A stretch of DNA of 64,000 nt from Varroa destructor (lineage: Eukaryota; Arthropoda; Arachnida; Mesostigmata; Varroidae): contig NW_019211457.1 of the NCBI RefSeq assembly GCF_002443255.2, forward strand, positions 46,157,690 to 46,221,689, read 5' to 3'. Shown piece by piece: positions 25,874-38,486 of this stretch (position 1 is its first letter; each line of letters opens with the position of its first letter). The position numbers and the translations under genes are program-made. A model generated the notes under the pieces. It searched no databases. It was not told the origin of the DNA and worked only from the letters and a program-made list of their open reading frames with translations.

Positions 25874-25919
25874 AACGCAGATTTCTGGCACCGTTTCACG
25901 TTCGTATAAACTCTGCGTT
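25874..25919. repeat. 8 bp inverted repeat, 30-base spacer
   Basis: aacgcaga (25874-25881) and tctgcgtt (25912-25919) are exact reverse complements. The repeat begins four bases after the 18 bp palindrome and ends where composition turns strongly AT-rich. Confidence 0.8.
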
Positions 25920-25929
25920 TAGGACAGAA

Positions 25930-26512
25930 TATCCAGATCAAACTCTTCAAACAAAGCAAAGTTCTTCTAAAGAGATTTATTTCTAAAAATATTCAAATAA
26001 TACTGATTTATACATAACTAATGCCGTAGTTGAAGTATTTATTATTACTATTACAATAAAAATACGTAACTTCATTATCAATAAAGTTTTAATTTCCGTG
26101 TAATATAAACACATTGATTTTGTTGAAGTGCTTTTGAACTTACAGCTTTTTTTCGTATTTTTTTACATTAACGTCGTTTGCTCTCTCAGTAAAATCCTTG
26201 GAGTTTGATGAAGAATCGCCGTATGTTTTGGTATCAACTTAGTATGCTTATTTAAATATACCGACTTCAACTTCATCCTCACAAGTTAAATATTTGTTTT
26301 GATAATATAAATATCTTTCCTAACAATCTCAGAAAGTTTGTAAACGGATCAGAAGAATTATACTGTAGAACAGTAAATTCATTAAGGTGGTGCAAACGAT
26401 ATTCAATGCTTTATATAGCTCTTACTTTAAAATATATCCGATCGTGAGTAATAATTTTTGTCGATTATTTAGAGAACAAACAACCTTTTTTTTTTTTTTT
26501 TTTTTTAAAAAA
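25930..26512. other. Strongly AT-rich block ending in T21A6
   Basis: Composition drops sharply in GC compared with both flanks. The block holds many short TTATTA, AATAA and ATTTAA words and no open frame of note. It ends in 21 T followed by six A (26486-26512). This could be the A-tail of a retroposed sequence on the minus strand, a matrix-attachment-like AT tract or plain low complexity. No target-site duplication was recognised. Confidence 0.6.
26486..26506. repeat. T21 homopolymer
   Basis: Twenty-one uninterrupted T followed directly by A6. It is one of the two longest single-base runs in the window. Confidence 0.93.
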
Positions 26513-27158
26513 GCGCATGGTTCTTCAAGCAATCAAGAAAAAAAATAGCTTAGCTAATAATTGCTCATATAAAATACCTACTTTTACTAACGTCTCATTT
26601 ACGGCTAGGTTTCCGAAACACGTGTATAAAAATGACAACAATATTTAGGTTCTGCTGGTCGTTATAGGCGAAAAAGACGTTGTCTAAACTCTGCCTATCT
26701 CCGTTTTCCTTTGTGGTTGGATATTGTTTACAGTTGCTTACAGGTCAATTTATAACGCTAACGATACCGTCCGCTATTACGACATATATTGATGCGGTTG
26801 TTGAGCGAACCCAGATGTCGAGAACCGAATGGTTCAACAATGCAACGCAGTGAACTGGGCTCGGCCCATGCAGCTTTCATCCTTTTTATCGAACCGGTAT
26901 TTTTATACCAGACAACTATCTATATATATCAGCCAGCTTTACAACAGTAAAGAACGATCATCCCAGGTCCGTTTAGGTACATATATATTAGAAACTTAAA
27001 CTTGACTTGAAGAAGTTTCGACGGATACAAGGTGATATATTCTATGAGCTCGATTTGATATAGCGTCCATGGTTCATCATAACATATTTGTTTTCTGTTC
27101 CTGAAAGAAAATGGCGACACGATTAGCCAGAGGATGAATAAATGGTTATTTTTATGTT

Positions 27159-27173
27159 TATATATATATATAT
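27159..27173. repeat. (TA)7 microsatellite
   Basis: Seven and a half TA units, preceded by TTATTTTTATGTT. Confidence 0.9.
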
Positions 27174-28317
27174 CTTCGCATGCTATAATGATTTGCGTCT
27201 AGGTGGACAATTTTATAGTAAATAGTGCGCTTTGGTACTGTCAAACAAGATTGATTCCTATCAAATTATAGGGATGCTTTGCTCTTCAAATTCGACTCCA
27301 TATAAATTCATTGGGTATCGTATTTTTCATCAGTTTCTCCACTTGCGTAAGTTTTTATCGTATAACGTTTCTATTTACGCAGTTTTTCTTTCTGGAAAGA
27401 AAGTTCAGTTTAATTAACAACAAAAAACATTGACTACTTGGCGTTTTCCTTCGACATATTATTTTGATACCATTTTACTGACCCACACAGGTACGTTATG
27501 TTATGTATCTTCGCGCGTTAGAAGAATCGACCCAGCTGGGTATTGTGTATCATAAAGTGGTACTGCAATTTTTCCTCTATGCCTAAAATGGTAACGATCA
27601 GAATATTTGACTTGACATGCCTCTCTATACGTGTCCCAAAGATTAGCAGACAAATACGTTACCCACTGAACTATTTCGGAAACACTCTGAATCTGTTTAA
27701 TGAGCAGCGTCTTATCACTAGGTCATTCACTCCGATTTAAGGTAACCCATCAGTTGACCGAACTGAGGCAAACCTGTACGTTAACGATGCGTGTTAGCAT
27801 AGATACCACTCCCTTTTTACGTAGTGGTTTCTGAGGTAGAAACAGTACCTAAGTAGAATTGGCACTTTTAAGAGAGCACGCAAACACCCAGTGGTGTTTC
27901 AAAAGTTCTGTCACCGTAATGTTTTGAGGTAAGGTCAAGCGGCCTTTCGAACAACGACGAATAAGGTCCGATCACTCGAGTCGTCGCTTGCCTCTTCTGT
28001 GCTGGAAGAAGGAAGGCGGTAGCTACAGCAGTCATAAGCCAACTTCTCGACCGAACCGACCGGAAATTACAGGACTAGACGAAATTCTACCATTTACGGT
28101 AGTGAGAAGTCCTGCAATAGACACCAAAACTTGAAAGAGCATAGAGCAAATATGTTATATGTATTATATAGGAGAGAAAAGTAAAAAGAGTTGTATCTAA
28201 ACGAACCACATACAGAATACCACTAGCTGATAGCCTATGAAGGCGAGGACCAAGGGTACTGGAGTGGAATTTGGCTATTTGTCAAGGCATCTCATCATTA
28301 TCACGTTAGAACACTTC

Positions 28318-28343
28318 TCAGCAGGCAGCAGAGCAGGCAGGTA
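28318..28343. repeat. Imperfect GCA/GGCA repeat
   Basis: Alternating CAG and GGCA/GGTA words form a degenerate purine-biased repeat. It resembles in miniature the (AGGC)n tract at 49583-49633. Confidence 0.6.
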
Positions 28344-29346
28344 GGAGCTACGGCGGCTACGCTTTCTAGATACAGATGAATCGCGTTGTACCATAGCGTA
28401 TCGACGAGTGATGTGAAAAGTACGTATGACAACAGCTAAAGGCCAACAAAGGCTAAGAGTGACCTGCTTCCCGCTCGTGCACAGATCCACCAGGCGCACT
28501 TATACCAAGCTGATTGATAATCGTATAATAACAGACAAGGGAGAAGAAAACTGGCTGTACATCCTCAACAGAGCAAACGGAGAGTTTACGATACACACAG
28601 TAGGGATATGAAAATTACTACGCGACTATCGATACTTAATGCATTTGTTTCCTAATGCGTGGCTTATTTTTGCTTCGACGTACAGATTCTAAGTACAAGA
28701 ATACATTCCTTAATCCTGGATGTTTCGCCAATAATCTTCGGGTAGAAATTTTAGTTAGATCACGCATCTGACAGCCGATAACGAATTACGTTTTTACAGG
28801 ATAATACTACTTTGTACAAAAAAAACCATCGCTAAAGCTCGGCGCACTGCTTGGTAAAATTTCCCGTTACTGAACTACGATTTACTAACGTAACAGGCCG
28901 ATGTTTGTCCACAAAGTACGAACGAAAGACCTCTCCGAATCTGCAAACATCGGGCGAAAGCCAGACAAAAAAGGACGTTCCAAAAAAGGGCGCTTGCCTT
29001 AGAATCTAAAGTTATCATTAGGTTTTGTCGGAACACGTTATAGAAATATTTTTCTAATATGAATGATGACATCTATACGCGTATATTAAGCGGAATTTAG
29101 ATGTACTAAATTTGTTACAGCACTTAAATGTTCTTTGCAACTAGACTATGCCTTCGTTACTAGGATAGATTCATGTAACATTTGCCTTCATTACTAGACC
29201 TCATCTTTTAACCATCGATTTTAATTATCGGCAGCTTAATAATATTCGCAGCATCTGTTCAATCAAATTTTATTAATTAATTAACCAATTTCAATCAGTA
29301 TTAAATCAAAATTAAGCTATATATAGTGTTGTTGCTTCTATGGACC

Positions 29347-29362
29347 TATATATATATATATA
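29347..29362. repeat. (TA)8 microsatellite
   Basis: Eight uninterrupted TA units in an AT-rich flank. Confidence 0.9.
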
Positions 29363-29769
29363 CTTGCTATGGAAAAATGCATGTTTAATTGCTCATTTTG
29401 GTCGGTTGTGATAGAGACATACAGGGTGTTGCCAGGCTTAGTGCTCAACAACAGTGAGCTTCGCTTAAAGTATAATGATTTCTATTCGATTTTACGCGCG
29501 TTAAGTGAGTCGACCCTTACCTATTTCTGCCTCGGCAGACGACATGCAACAAGAAAACTGAAAATTTAACAAACTCAATTATGAGCTGTGCCAATTGAAA
29601 GCTATCGCGAAAATAGATCGTATTAGAAACATGTTTCCAAGCATATTACTGTCCAATAATATTTTCGTTTACATCGGCTTAAGGAAGTAGGTTGAGTATC
29701 GCATGTAAAACACCTGCATTTGTTGACTAAACTATACTTCTTAGAACCTATTTTCCTAATTCACGTTCG

Positions 29770-29863
29770 GTAAGTTTTTTGTGAGTATTTTTTGTAGCCC
29801 CATAACCGTCGGTGAGTTCGGAAAGAAATCCTACCGTCTTCTAGGTCAAATCACTTTTTGCAG
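29770..29863 (+). other. Possible short intron: donor GTAAGT to acceptor TTTTTGCAG
   Basis: A strong donor-like motif (TTCG then GTAAGT, GT at 29770) is followed 94 bases later by a strong acceptor-like CTTTTTGCAG ending at 29863. Other splice-like motifs lie between them (GTGAGT at about 29781 and 29812, TTTTTTGTAG ending about 29797). After the acceptor, one frame stays open for 30 codons and includes ALHFAAVEG, which is reminiscent of one ankyrin-repeat helix, though far too short to call. The frame upstream of the donor is not clearly coding. An intron of this size would be normal for a compact invertebrate gene. The evidence is motif-level only. Confidence 0.18.
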
Positions 29864-29989
29864 GACCGCAAAGCGGACTTTGCTCTCCATTTTGCCGCGG
29901 TCGAAGGTTGCCCCCAACTTCGAAGCAAAACTCTAACATTGAACATGTGTCCTTAGGTTGGGAATTGCTGGAACTCCTACGTGCTTTGT

Positions 29990-32060
29990 TCGTAAATGAA
30001 TTCTTTGAACTAAATTAGTGGGCTTTTAATGTGAGACGACGAGTCCTTGGCGTAATTCGAGCTTAACTTAACTGACACAGACGGCAGCAACCTGTAAAAC
30101 TGCCATAGAAGAAGTCAACGCTCAAGCATATCACCGTTAGAATTGGATCGCTACGTCGCACGTAAATTCCGTTTAAGATAGTCAGCCTTTAACTATAGCT
30201 TTATAATGGAATAGCTCAGTAGACCGGTTGTCTTTGCCAGAAGTATCTGTGCGATCCGTGCATTTTCCCATCCCAACAAACAATTAAAAATTTTTTTCTT
30301 TTGACAAGAAAGAATTTCGGTTTAACCACTCTATTTCGGACCGGTAGAATTTTCCGCTAAGGCTGGAAGTACTATGTCTCGCACCGGGGCTTCTTTAACT
30401 GACAAACTGGGCTAGAAGCTACGCAGGTCGCCTGGTTGGCATGTGACCCTTCTGCAACGACAGCAGTTGCAATTTTGATGGCAGAAATCGTCTGCACGTT
30501 ACCCCACTTCTGAAGCGGCTCTCCGGATAACTCCTATACACCGCAGCATAACTGTCTACGACTCATTTCAACGAAACATTCTCTCCACGTATGTGATAGA
30601 AAAAGACCGCTGCGCTAACGGTATCCCGGGCGATCCATGCAGGAAACTTAGAGCAGAACACTTTGCTCCACCACAGATATACAGCATACAAATGTGAGAA
30701 GAAAAAGAGATTTTTTTAAAAAGGACGGTTTTTCTTCTTAGAGTCATTGGGACTTTGTAATGACGGCTTAATTGGCCCCTATAACAACACAACCGCGTAC
30801 TATGCGGATCAGACGCTTAAGTTTACTGTAGGTAGACACAGAATGGAGGAACGCTTCCGAAAATAACTGGCCTACCTTTAGAAGTGATTATTTCTTGCTG
30901 CACAGCAACGACAAGATCCAGAGCGGTTTGGAATCTACCGGTACGCTCTTGTGTTGTCTTCTAATTAAGTTCATATTTAGGAAACTGAGCTACTACGTCT
31001 CATCCGAATGTTCAGTTTTCCCATAGGTTTATCCACGAAACGCTTACGTTGTTTGATTTATGTCCAATGATTGATCGGTGTGTTTCAAAGAAAGTCTTAA
31101 CCTAAGAAGGAAGAGTATAAGGAATGTCTCAATGAGGAGTGTACGGCGGGAAACGAGAACTGAAACAATGTACTAAGTCCTGTATATGCTCCGTAACATG
31201 GTCGAACTCGCTAGAAAAATGCTCCCAATATAACTGTAATAGTGACCGATATTTTCCGGCATTTGAATAATCAAGGAATACCATATTTACTTTTTTCATA
31301 ACGCATGTCTTCCTACTGCGTCGTTTTGGCCTAAATGCTGGTAGACCTAGGTCTGCTTAATGAAGGCTTGCACTAATATCCAGTTTAGCTTGTACAGATG
31401 TCTAGACTGTCGTCACGTGTCGACCTAACTAACCCAATGCTTCTTCAGGAATGGTAGAGCTGGAAAAGGTCTACATTTACGAGCGCTTTTTACATGGTAG
31501 TAGTAGTAACCGTTTGTTTCTGCTTCGCGCGCGCACCGCGTTACCATCCGGTTATAATAGAAAAACAGAGAACCCACTTAAGCAGATTTAGCGGTTACGT
31601 TATTTTTCTTGACTAAAGGATCTCGCACCGCTGGGATGCCGGAACTGTTCAGTTCCATCATTTGCAAACATAAAAACGCTGTCTAACTGGCCTATATACT
31701 GATGTTTCGTTTCATACGCTTCTCAAAATGACGGCACTAGGGTACTACGTAGAAGTATTTTGTGTAATAATTGAAATGCCATTACAGGAAAAAAGGCCGT
31801 TCTTTCTTGTGTCATATGACGAAAACAAGACTTAAATAAATGACTGGATGCAATGCCAAAGTTCGGATCCAAATAACACTCAAAAAGCAGACGAAAAATG
31901 TTAAAGGTTAGGGCAGGTTTTCAACGAATGTTTAAATAAAAACCCAGTAGGTGGTCAGGCTTAAAATTTGTCAGAGTAAGAGTTTTCCAATCTGATTCAA
32001 GCTCTCGTATTTTCGTCACGGCCTTTGTCCTTACTATACTGCGATGACGTCATTGTGAGC
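29990..32060. other. No gene recognised
   Basis: No open frame exceeds 74 codons. A low-complexity 10 bp inverted repeat (agaagaaaaa at 30697-30706, tttttcttct at 30729-30738) is present. Otherwise I see nothing distinctive. Confidence 0.6.
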
Positions 32061-32089
32061 ACCACCAGTTATTTGTTATTACTGATAAA

Positions 32090-32350
32090 ACGATAACACT
32101 GCGATTTAAATACGTATTTCGTTATTATTATTATTTACCTACGAACCTTAGAAGCATTTAAATAATTTACTTATATTTTAATTTAAATAATTTTGAAAAA
32201 AGTTGCTTAAATAAAACTAAAATATATCCACTTTCAATTAAAAGATAAAAACTTATTATTGTTGGTATCAGCAAAGTTACAATAGTTTGTCCTATTTCTT
32301 ACGTGATACCTTGGCGATACATGCGCGAAATGTAATTAAAAACCTACATC
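32090..32350. other. AT-rich block
   Basis: A/T-dominated DNA with repeated TTATTA and ATTTAAATAA words (about 32120-32260). It is similar in character to 25930-26512, but I found no shared sequence between the two. No open frame. Confidence 0.6.
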
Positions 32351-33226
32351 GAAAAAGGATTGTAGGAGGGGTGTCTCTTTCGTTCCAGGACAACGTGATA
32401 GAAATCTTGTGTACACGTTCAAATCCTTTGCTCTATGGCCTTACGCGGACCTCAGTGTAATGTAATATAGAACATACACGTCGGCTCTACTTTACAAATC
32501 AGTATCTATAGTTCTGGCTATTATAGCCGTTTTGATGTCCTAGAAGATGTGTCAAAAGCATGGAGTGCACCGAATAGGTTTTCCTGGAGTGAGGGATGGG
32601 ATTTATTAAGCCACGTACGAATTTGCACTATCTATTATACTGCTTGGCAAAATAAGCGTCTACTATTTATTCTGTGAGGGAATTTCGATTAAAGCATTTA
32701 CGCTGGGGGTTGCTCCTCGTCTACCCAGGCTACCATTCATCACAGCGTAAAAGCAAGGTGAAACTGGGGCCGGAGGGAGCCTGTAGTCATGATGAGACCT
32801 GACTAAAGCGCCTGCTGCAGCCTCGCAACGCTGCGATTTCCACTTAGCTTCACATTTACGTCCATATTTATCGGGAGCCAAAGGAACAACATATTCGTCT
32901 TGCCCTTAAATTACCCTATCAACAAGTAACCAAAAGACAAAGTTTAATTTGATAGTATGTAAAAGAGAGGCCAGACCATTGCTCTACCGTAATAGTGTAT
33001 CACACTTAAAATTAATTTTAATGAAATTTTTAGCTTGGATCCGTGTTTCGTGGTGATCTTTGATGTTGGAATACAACTGAACGGCTTTGGCGAGCGCTAA
33101 GATTAAATGTCTTCCTTCCGTAGCTAGGAGCTTGTTGTAGCGATTTGAGACGGGCTGCTCGATACTCATTTGTTATTTGTCCTGCAGACACGTAGCAACT
33201 GAATACAAAATATAACTATCTATGAG

Positions 33227-33247
33227 AAAAAAAAAAAAAAAAAAAAA
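33227..33247. repeat. A21 homopolymer
   Basis: Twenty-one uninterrupted A followed by CTGTCTTT. It could be the tail of a retroposed sequence on the plus strand, but no matching duplication of the downstream bases was found nearby upstream. Confidence 0.93.
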
Positions 33248-35112
33248 CTGTCTTTAATGTTCCATGCAAGAGGCCCATTTGGGTGAATTGCAGCGGAGGG
33301 CAGAAGGTGGATACCCAAAAAGTTAGACAGAAAATGTTCTTGAACCATTTTCCGCTAATTGATAAAACGTAAATACGGTATACTATATACAACTACCTAT
33401 TGCTCGTATCTAATCGCTACTCTGGCCGTGGGTTAGTTTTTAATGTAAACCAAATTCTATCCCTGCAGAAACAACAAAAATACAATCATTTAACGCATAA
33501 AGAAAGGTGTACCTGTTTGAATCAATAGCTTTAACGCTGTACCGTTGATCCTTACTCTCATAAAGCTTCTAATTTGGTGTCTCGTACATTCGCTGTCGAC
33601 ATGTTCACAAATACTCGTTGCTTTGTTTTTCATGAAACGACATAACTTTGTTTGTATTTGTCAAACACGTGAATGAATTACTTTAATAATTACAGCTTTC
33701 ATTTCCAGTAGACGGCGGACGTCAGCGTAGACGCAAACCAACGTTCTGCTCTTGTATGTATATTCATAGAGAAACTGGTCGCAGTAGCGTCATGAACATC
33801 GTGTCCCCACTAACATCTCTTAATTGTTCCTATTTTACTGAATATTTTCATAGAACGATGACGCCACCACTTTGACGCTAGTGCTTCGCCGCAATCCTAT
33901 TTGGATTTCCTCTCGTTTGACAAACATCCGCGTAAATCTGACCGTACCTAATATTATTAAGCAATATTGAATAGGAATAATCGTTTCGTGTTGCAGTCTT
34001 TTCAGAGCCATCCTTCTCTTGAGGTCGCCTAGCGCTACAAACACGCCGACACGTACAACAACACAAAGAACAACGTAGGCGATTAAAGTCGTGCATCGAG
34101 TGACACACGATTTCTTCACACTTTTCTCGTAATGACTGCTGTCTTCAGCGGGTTACATTCTAGTCACCTGCTCGAAGACCTTTTACGTGCGTCTTCATTA
34201 GGCTATACCTATAATTTTAGGCTTTCTCTGGTTGCTAGCTACGTTGCCCGTTGCTTCGAGTGAACACTTCTCCTGGGTTTGTCTTTCCGAAAAGCTTGTC
34301 AATTGACGCGTCTTAGATATAAACTGGAAATTAAAACTCAACCATGTAATACGGTCTACCAACTAAATAGTTTCGAGGGAAACATCTGTCTACTTCTTTG
34401 AAAGCTCAGACTAATTCCATGCGCTCCATACGTTCTCTGTTTTGGTAGCATGTACCTAAATAATATTTGCTAATGGCTTATTATGTAGCAGATATATGAT
34501 TCACGACAAATAGGGCCTTGGTTACGATGATGTAAAATATGAAGTCTTGATGATCGTTCAATCATTGCAGTCCTCAATTTAATTGATTTAGACAACGATT
34601 TGTCTAGCTAAATACTCTAGGATTCAATGCGCAGAAGCTCTAACTTCAAGAGCAAAGCGCGTCTGCCAAGAGCAATTATTTCGAATAAAAACAGCGGTTT
34701 CTATCACTGTTTAACGGACTGCGCCCTTTAGGGAATGGCAATTTGTTATTTCCCATGTTTATTAGAGTCCCTACGGTATCGCGCTGCATGCTTTACTTTA
34801 CCTCAAACAGACAATAGAACATGTTACATGAACAGGGTCCTCCTAAATATGCAACCGTATGTAACAGTGGTTACTTAGTTATGGTCAGTCTACAAAGTAA
34901 CCTATTACAGGAACGTGAAGGACATTCTTCATTGAGAAGAATCTGCACCACGCGACATCTCTATTACCAATGCAAAAGTATTCGAACGATTAGGACAAAG
35001 CCCCGCGCGTATCTTTGAAGAGCGTTTACGAGGGTGCGATGTCTTTTGTTATACTTGCACCATTAAAGAAACGTATTACGCGACAATTGTATCCATGATG
35101 GCCGTCACCCTA

Positions 35113-35129
35113 ATCATCATCATCATCAT
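35113..35129. repeat. (ATC)5 microsatellite
   Basis: Five ATC units plus two bases, uninterrupted. Confidence 0.9.
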
Positions 35130-35646
35130 TACATGATAGTTCTTACTGCACTTCATTTTCTCGTTAGTGTCAGGGTCCTTTGTCCCTGGACGCTCGCAGG
35201 CCTCATAAACAGGCTAAGATAATATGATAGCATCGTGCGTTCGTATTCTGTTACCAAGATATCCTACGATGGACTTAGCTGCCAGTCTCACCCATATGAA
35301 TGCTTGTCGCCGTTTCCGCTGTTTCGATGGTAAAGGTAATGCTAGCAGCAGCAGTCAGTTATTGTATATAGGTGTATCTATTGTATAAGTTTTGTACGTC
35401 TCGTGGTCAGCCTCGGCCGGTCCGTCCTTTCTGCAAACGATTCTACCAGTATCGTCTGATCGTTGGACCTATTACATTGTTGTATTCACTACTAGTTCTA
35501 GTAGCAGCAGAACATCTCGCCAAAGGGTGGTATATACTACATGCAATTCTGATGATACTTCCGGAGACGATCTTGCAATGAATACGATGTTGATTTGTTC
35601 ACTATTGTCACTGAGGGTTTAAATTATGCTCATATATACATAAAAA

Positions 35647-35650
<4 letters not shown>

Positions 35651-35684
<34 letters not shown>
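35651..35684. repeat. (AT)17 microsatellite
   Basis: Seventeen uninterrupted AT units, the longest dinucleotide tract in the window. It sits about 50 bases left of a degenerate trinucleotide tract. Perfect tracts this long are usually length-variable between individuals. Confidence 0.95.
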
Positions 35685-35686
<2 letters not shown>

Positions 35687-35734
35687 CGCTACTGCTGTTG
35701 AATGATGCATGCAGTCGTCTCCTACCAGGTTTTT

Positions 35735-35820
35735 CCAGCTACTTCTGCTGCCGTTGCTGCTGGAGTTACTGATGGCTTCTGTTCTTCGACGACGACGTTG
35801 GCGTCTTCGCCCTTGCTGGA
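35735..35820. repeat. Degenerate trinucleotide tract (GYT/TCT/GAC-like)
   Basis: Three-base periodicity is obvious: GCTGCCGTTGCTGCT and CGACGACGACG words with point changes between units. Two plus-strand frames (35702-35908 and 35709-35927) stay open across it because of the periodicity. It looks like a decayed triplet microsatellite rather than coding DNA. Confidence 0.6.
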
Positions 35821-36057
35821 GCCTCCCATTTATTCTGCTAGCAAGTCGCGTTGGTCTTCTTACCTGTCCATTTATTTGTTTGACGACACCGTCCTTGACC
35901 CAATCTAAGCCGTTACAGCTGCTATAGCAGACATCAGCATAGTTCAGTGCACATAAGGCCGCATAAAATAGATCCTATACAGTGGCCAAAATGCTACTGG
36001 CTATAGTATCAGTAGTCTCATTGTGAAGACGAACATGTTACGTCCATTCTCTTCTTC

Positions 36058-36079
36058 TTTTTTTTTTGTTTTTTTTTTT
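36058..36079. repeat. T-rich run with one G
   Basis: T10, one G, then T11 before ATATTC. No good acceptor AG follows closely. Confidence 0.85.
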
Positions 36080-36667
36080 ATATTCATAGCGTATAGCTAG
36101 TCCGGAGCTATTTAGCGGGCCGAAAAATGCAATTAACTTTTAAACTACACACTCTTCGGATACGCAATATGCTAAGTACTGACACTAACTATTTGGCAAA
36201 CGGATAGCGAGAGATCAGAGATATCGTCTAGCATTACTTCTTAAATGTAAGGCACGCTAATGTAATTTACCAAAGATTGTTGAGAACTCTGCGCAAGAGA
36301 GCCTTCAGCAACGAAAAGTTCGTTACTGATGCAATCGTTTTAAGAACAGAAATTGGAACACTGAAGACCACAGCAACGGAAACACAGACGGTTCTCATCG
36401 AAGCACGCGATGTTAAATTGTAACGAAAACATTGTAGTTGAAGAAGCAAAGAAAATGGCTTCCTAACGAACTAAATCGCTACCAGTCATCAATAAAAAAC
36501 TAGCCTGGAATACGCCGTCGCCATACACAACATACCGTTCAGTCCGCACTGGCCGTAAGAGAACGACTGGGTAAGAGAGCAGTGTCTAGAAAAGAAAACG
36601 CCTCCCTCGGCAGCGAAACCAAATTGACTCAAGCCTACATTAATGCTCTTATTTACAGTGGTTATCA

Positions 36668-36686
36668 AGGGCAATGATATTGCCCT
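36668..36686. repeat. 8 bp hairpin, 3-base loop
   Basis: agggcaat and attgccct are exact reverse complements around GAT. No T-run follows. Confidence 0.8.
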
Positions 36687-37683
36687 AAAGGAGGACGCTT
36701 AACGCCAACACATGCTCCCGAAGAGACTTATAGATATAGGGGTATCGACGCCGCACAGTGTGAAGACTTGGCAACAACGTACGATTTCATCACTTAGCTT
36801 CAATTGCGGCCTGCAGTGACGAAGGGTTTAAGTCGGAATCGAACGATAGCGATATTTCGATTACTTTTATACATTAAAGGCGACTACAGGTGGCATAGCA
36901 TATCGGTTGTTTCAGACAAGATAATGAGATGAAGCGTAGTAATGTGCGTTACGTTGACACAGTTACTAAGGGCGCTGATCTCCTAATGTAAATCATAAAA
37001 AAAAAGGTACGTCTAACACCAAAGTAACGCCGCCCTATCTCGTATAATTTAAAAATTGTTTGATTTTTTGCTGCATGACCCGCTCTAAAGATCAACACCT
37101 AAATGTTAACAGATAGGCAAATTCAACTTCAACAACGATCTGGATACAACGTTCTAGAGCAGATACACTCTAAGCTTTTGTAGAGGGTCCACAATCGACG
37201 TGTCTAAACGACAGAATAGTTTCTACATCGTTTACCCGTAGTTTGTTCAAACTGGAGAATACATTGTAAAGACCGCGAACGCGTACGGTGTGGGATCGAG
37301 GGTAGAGTTTCAGCTTTCAGAAAACAAACATAATAGTAAAGCGGCAGCCATCGTGTATCCTCGAATAACAGAGCGAAATCGAACTCGTCTCCCGCGAAAC
37401 TAGAACCTTTGAGAGACTCTGTTATCCTCCTCCTGAAGAGAAGTATTCGAACCAGAGGGAAGATACATTATCGTAAAAGGTAAGCTAGACGCGAAGATTG
37501 TCCCAGTCGTCGATTGATCCTGACTTCACTTGTTATGGCGAAGCATTTTAATTTGGTTCAATGTTAATTATAATTGCTACGATTGAAATGTTGCTATTGA
37601 TACCATCTAAAGTGTTTCTGTTCGGTGTAAACGTAAACCAAAACGTTTCTAATCGCGGTTCTCTGCGCGCTCTATAGGGAAAG

Positions 37684-37699
37684 TTATTATTATTATTAT
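37684..37699. repeat. (TTA)5 microsatellite
   Basis: Five TTA units followed by further A/T words. Confidence 0.88.
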
Positions 37700-38257
37700 A
37701 TATTAATAATTATATTAGAGAAATAAAGAAGCGAATTGGTCCGGGTCTACAATACAAGTTGACAGAAACTAACAAAATTCATGTGTCAAATTGGATCTAA
37801 AAAGGTCCGATTCAACAAATAACTTACCCTTTAGAAAGTTAATGTATAAACAACAAGGAGAAGCTAAGAAAGTTTTCAATATCAGAAATATAATGAACAA
37901 TGTCACATCCATATTTGACTTGATCGCAGAAACAGATTTTGTGAGAGTCTGCGTCCGGGTCTGCAGTCAAGGACTATACACAGAACTGATACCAGTATCA
38001 ATATTCGTATCTTATAATAACTGCACTGCACAACGCTTGCAATATCTAAGCAGCCGAGAAAATTCTATCGGTAATCTTGCCCCATGCAAAACATGTTTCC
38101 ATCCTCCAAGTCTATACCTCACTCCACTATAGCTAATAAAAGCTAGCGGATAGATTCAGCGGTACATGGGGCGACCTCGAATGAAGCATACACATGATTG
38201 GCTTGGTTTTGCCTACATGTGGATATCTACTCCCGTGACGGATTGAGCGCTTTATTG

Positions 38258-38275
38258 TCGTCGTCGTCGTCGTCG
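38258..38275. repeat. (TCG)6 microsatellite
   Basis: Six uninterrupted TCG units. A degenerate GTC/GTT tract lies about 200 bases downstream. CpG in every unit is unusual for a vertebrate genome. Confidence 0.93.
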
Positions 38276-38486
38276 ACAATGTCTATAAATCTTCTTGCCC
38301 CTCTCCCGATTAGTCACATCACAAAAAGGTGAAATAGATTCAGTATTGTGCTAACAGTACAGGGCGTTCGCGTAATTCAGGCGAGCGGAAGATCTAAATA
38401 CTGAAGATACATCTATAGAAGGCGGCGCCAGACGACGTCGATAGCCCTGCGTAAATCGCTAGTATCGCAACCGTTGTAGGAACAAG

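Larger units (their letters stand above)
26513..29740. other. No gene recognised; (TA)n tracts
   Basis: Open frames are at most 74 codons. (TA)n lies at 27159-27173 and 29347-29362. A GCA/GGCA-rich imperfect repeat lies at about 28318-28343. TTAATT repeats lie at about 29268-29284. Nothing supports a gene. Confidence 0.6.
32351..35640. other. No gene recognised; contains A21 and (ATC)5
   Basis: The main open frame (minus 33835-34119, 94 codons) begins with a hydrophobic stretch, but its first codon is GTG and no upstream ATG is in frame, so it is not a convincing gene. Frames at 35372-35622 (plus) are short and overlapping. No motif was recognised. Confidence 0.5.
36080..38250. other. No gene recognised
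   Basis: The longest frame is plus 37791-38132 (113 codons), with no known motif. A hairpin at 36668-36686 and (TTA)5 at 37684-37699 are listed separately. Confidence 0.5.

Noticed and set aside
33835..34119. Minus-strand 94-codon frame with a hydrophobic, signal-like start
   Set aside because: The apparent first residue is a GTG codon, no in-frame ATG lies just upstream, and no acceptor precedes it.
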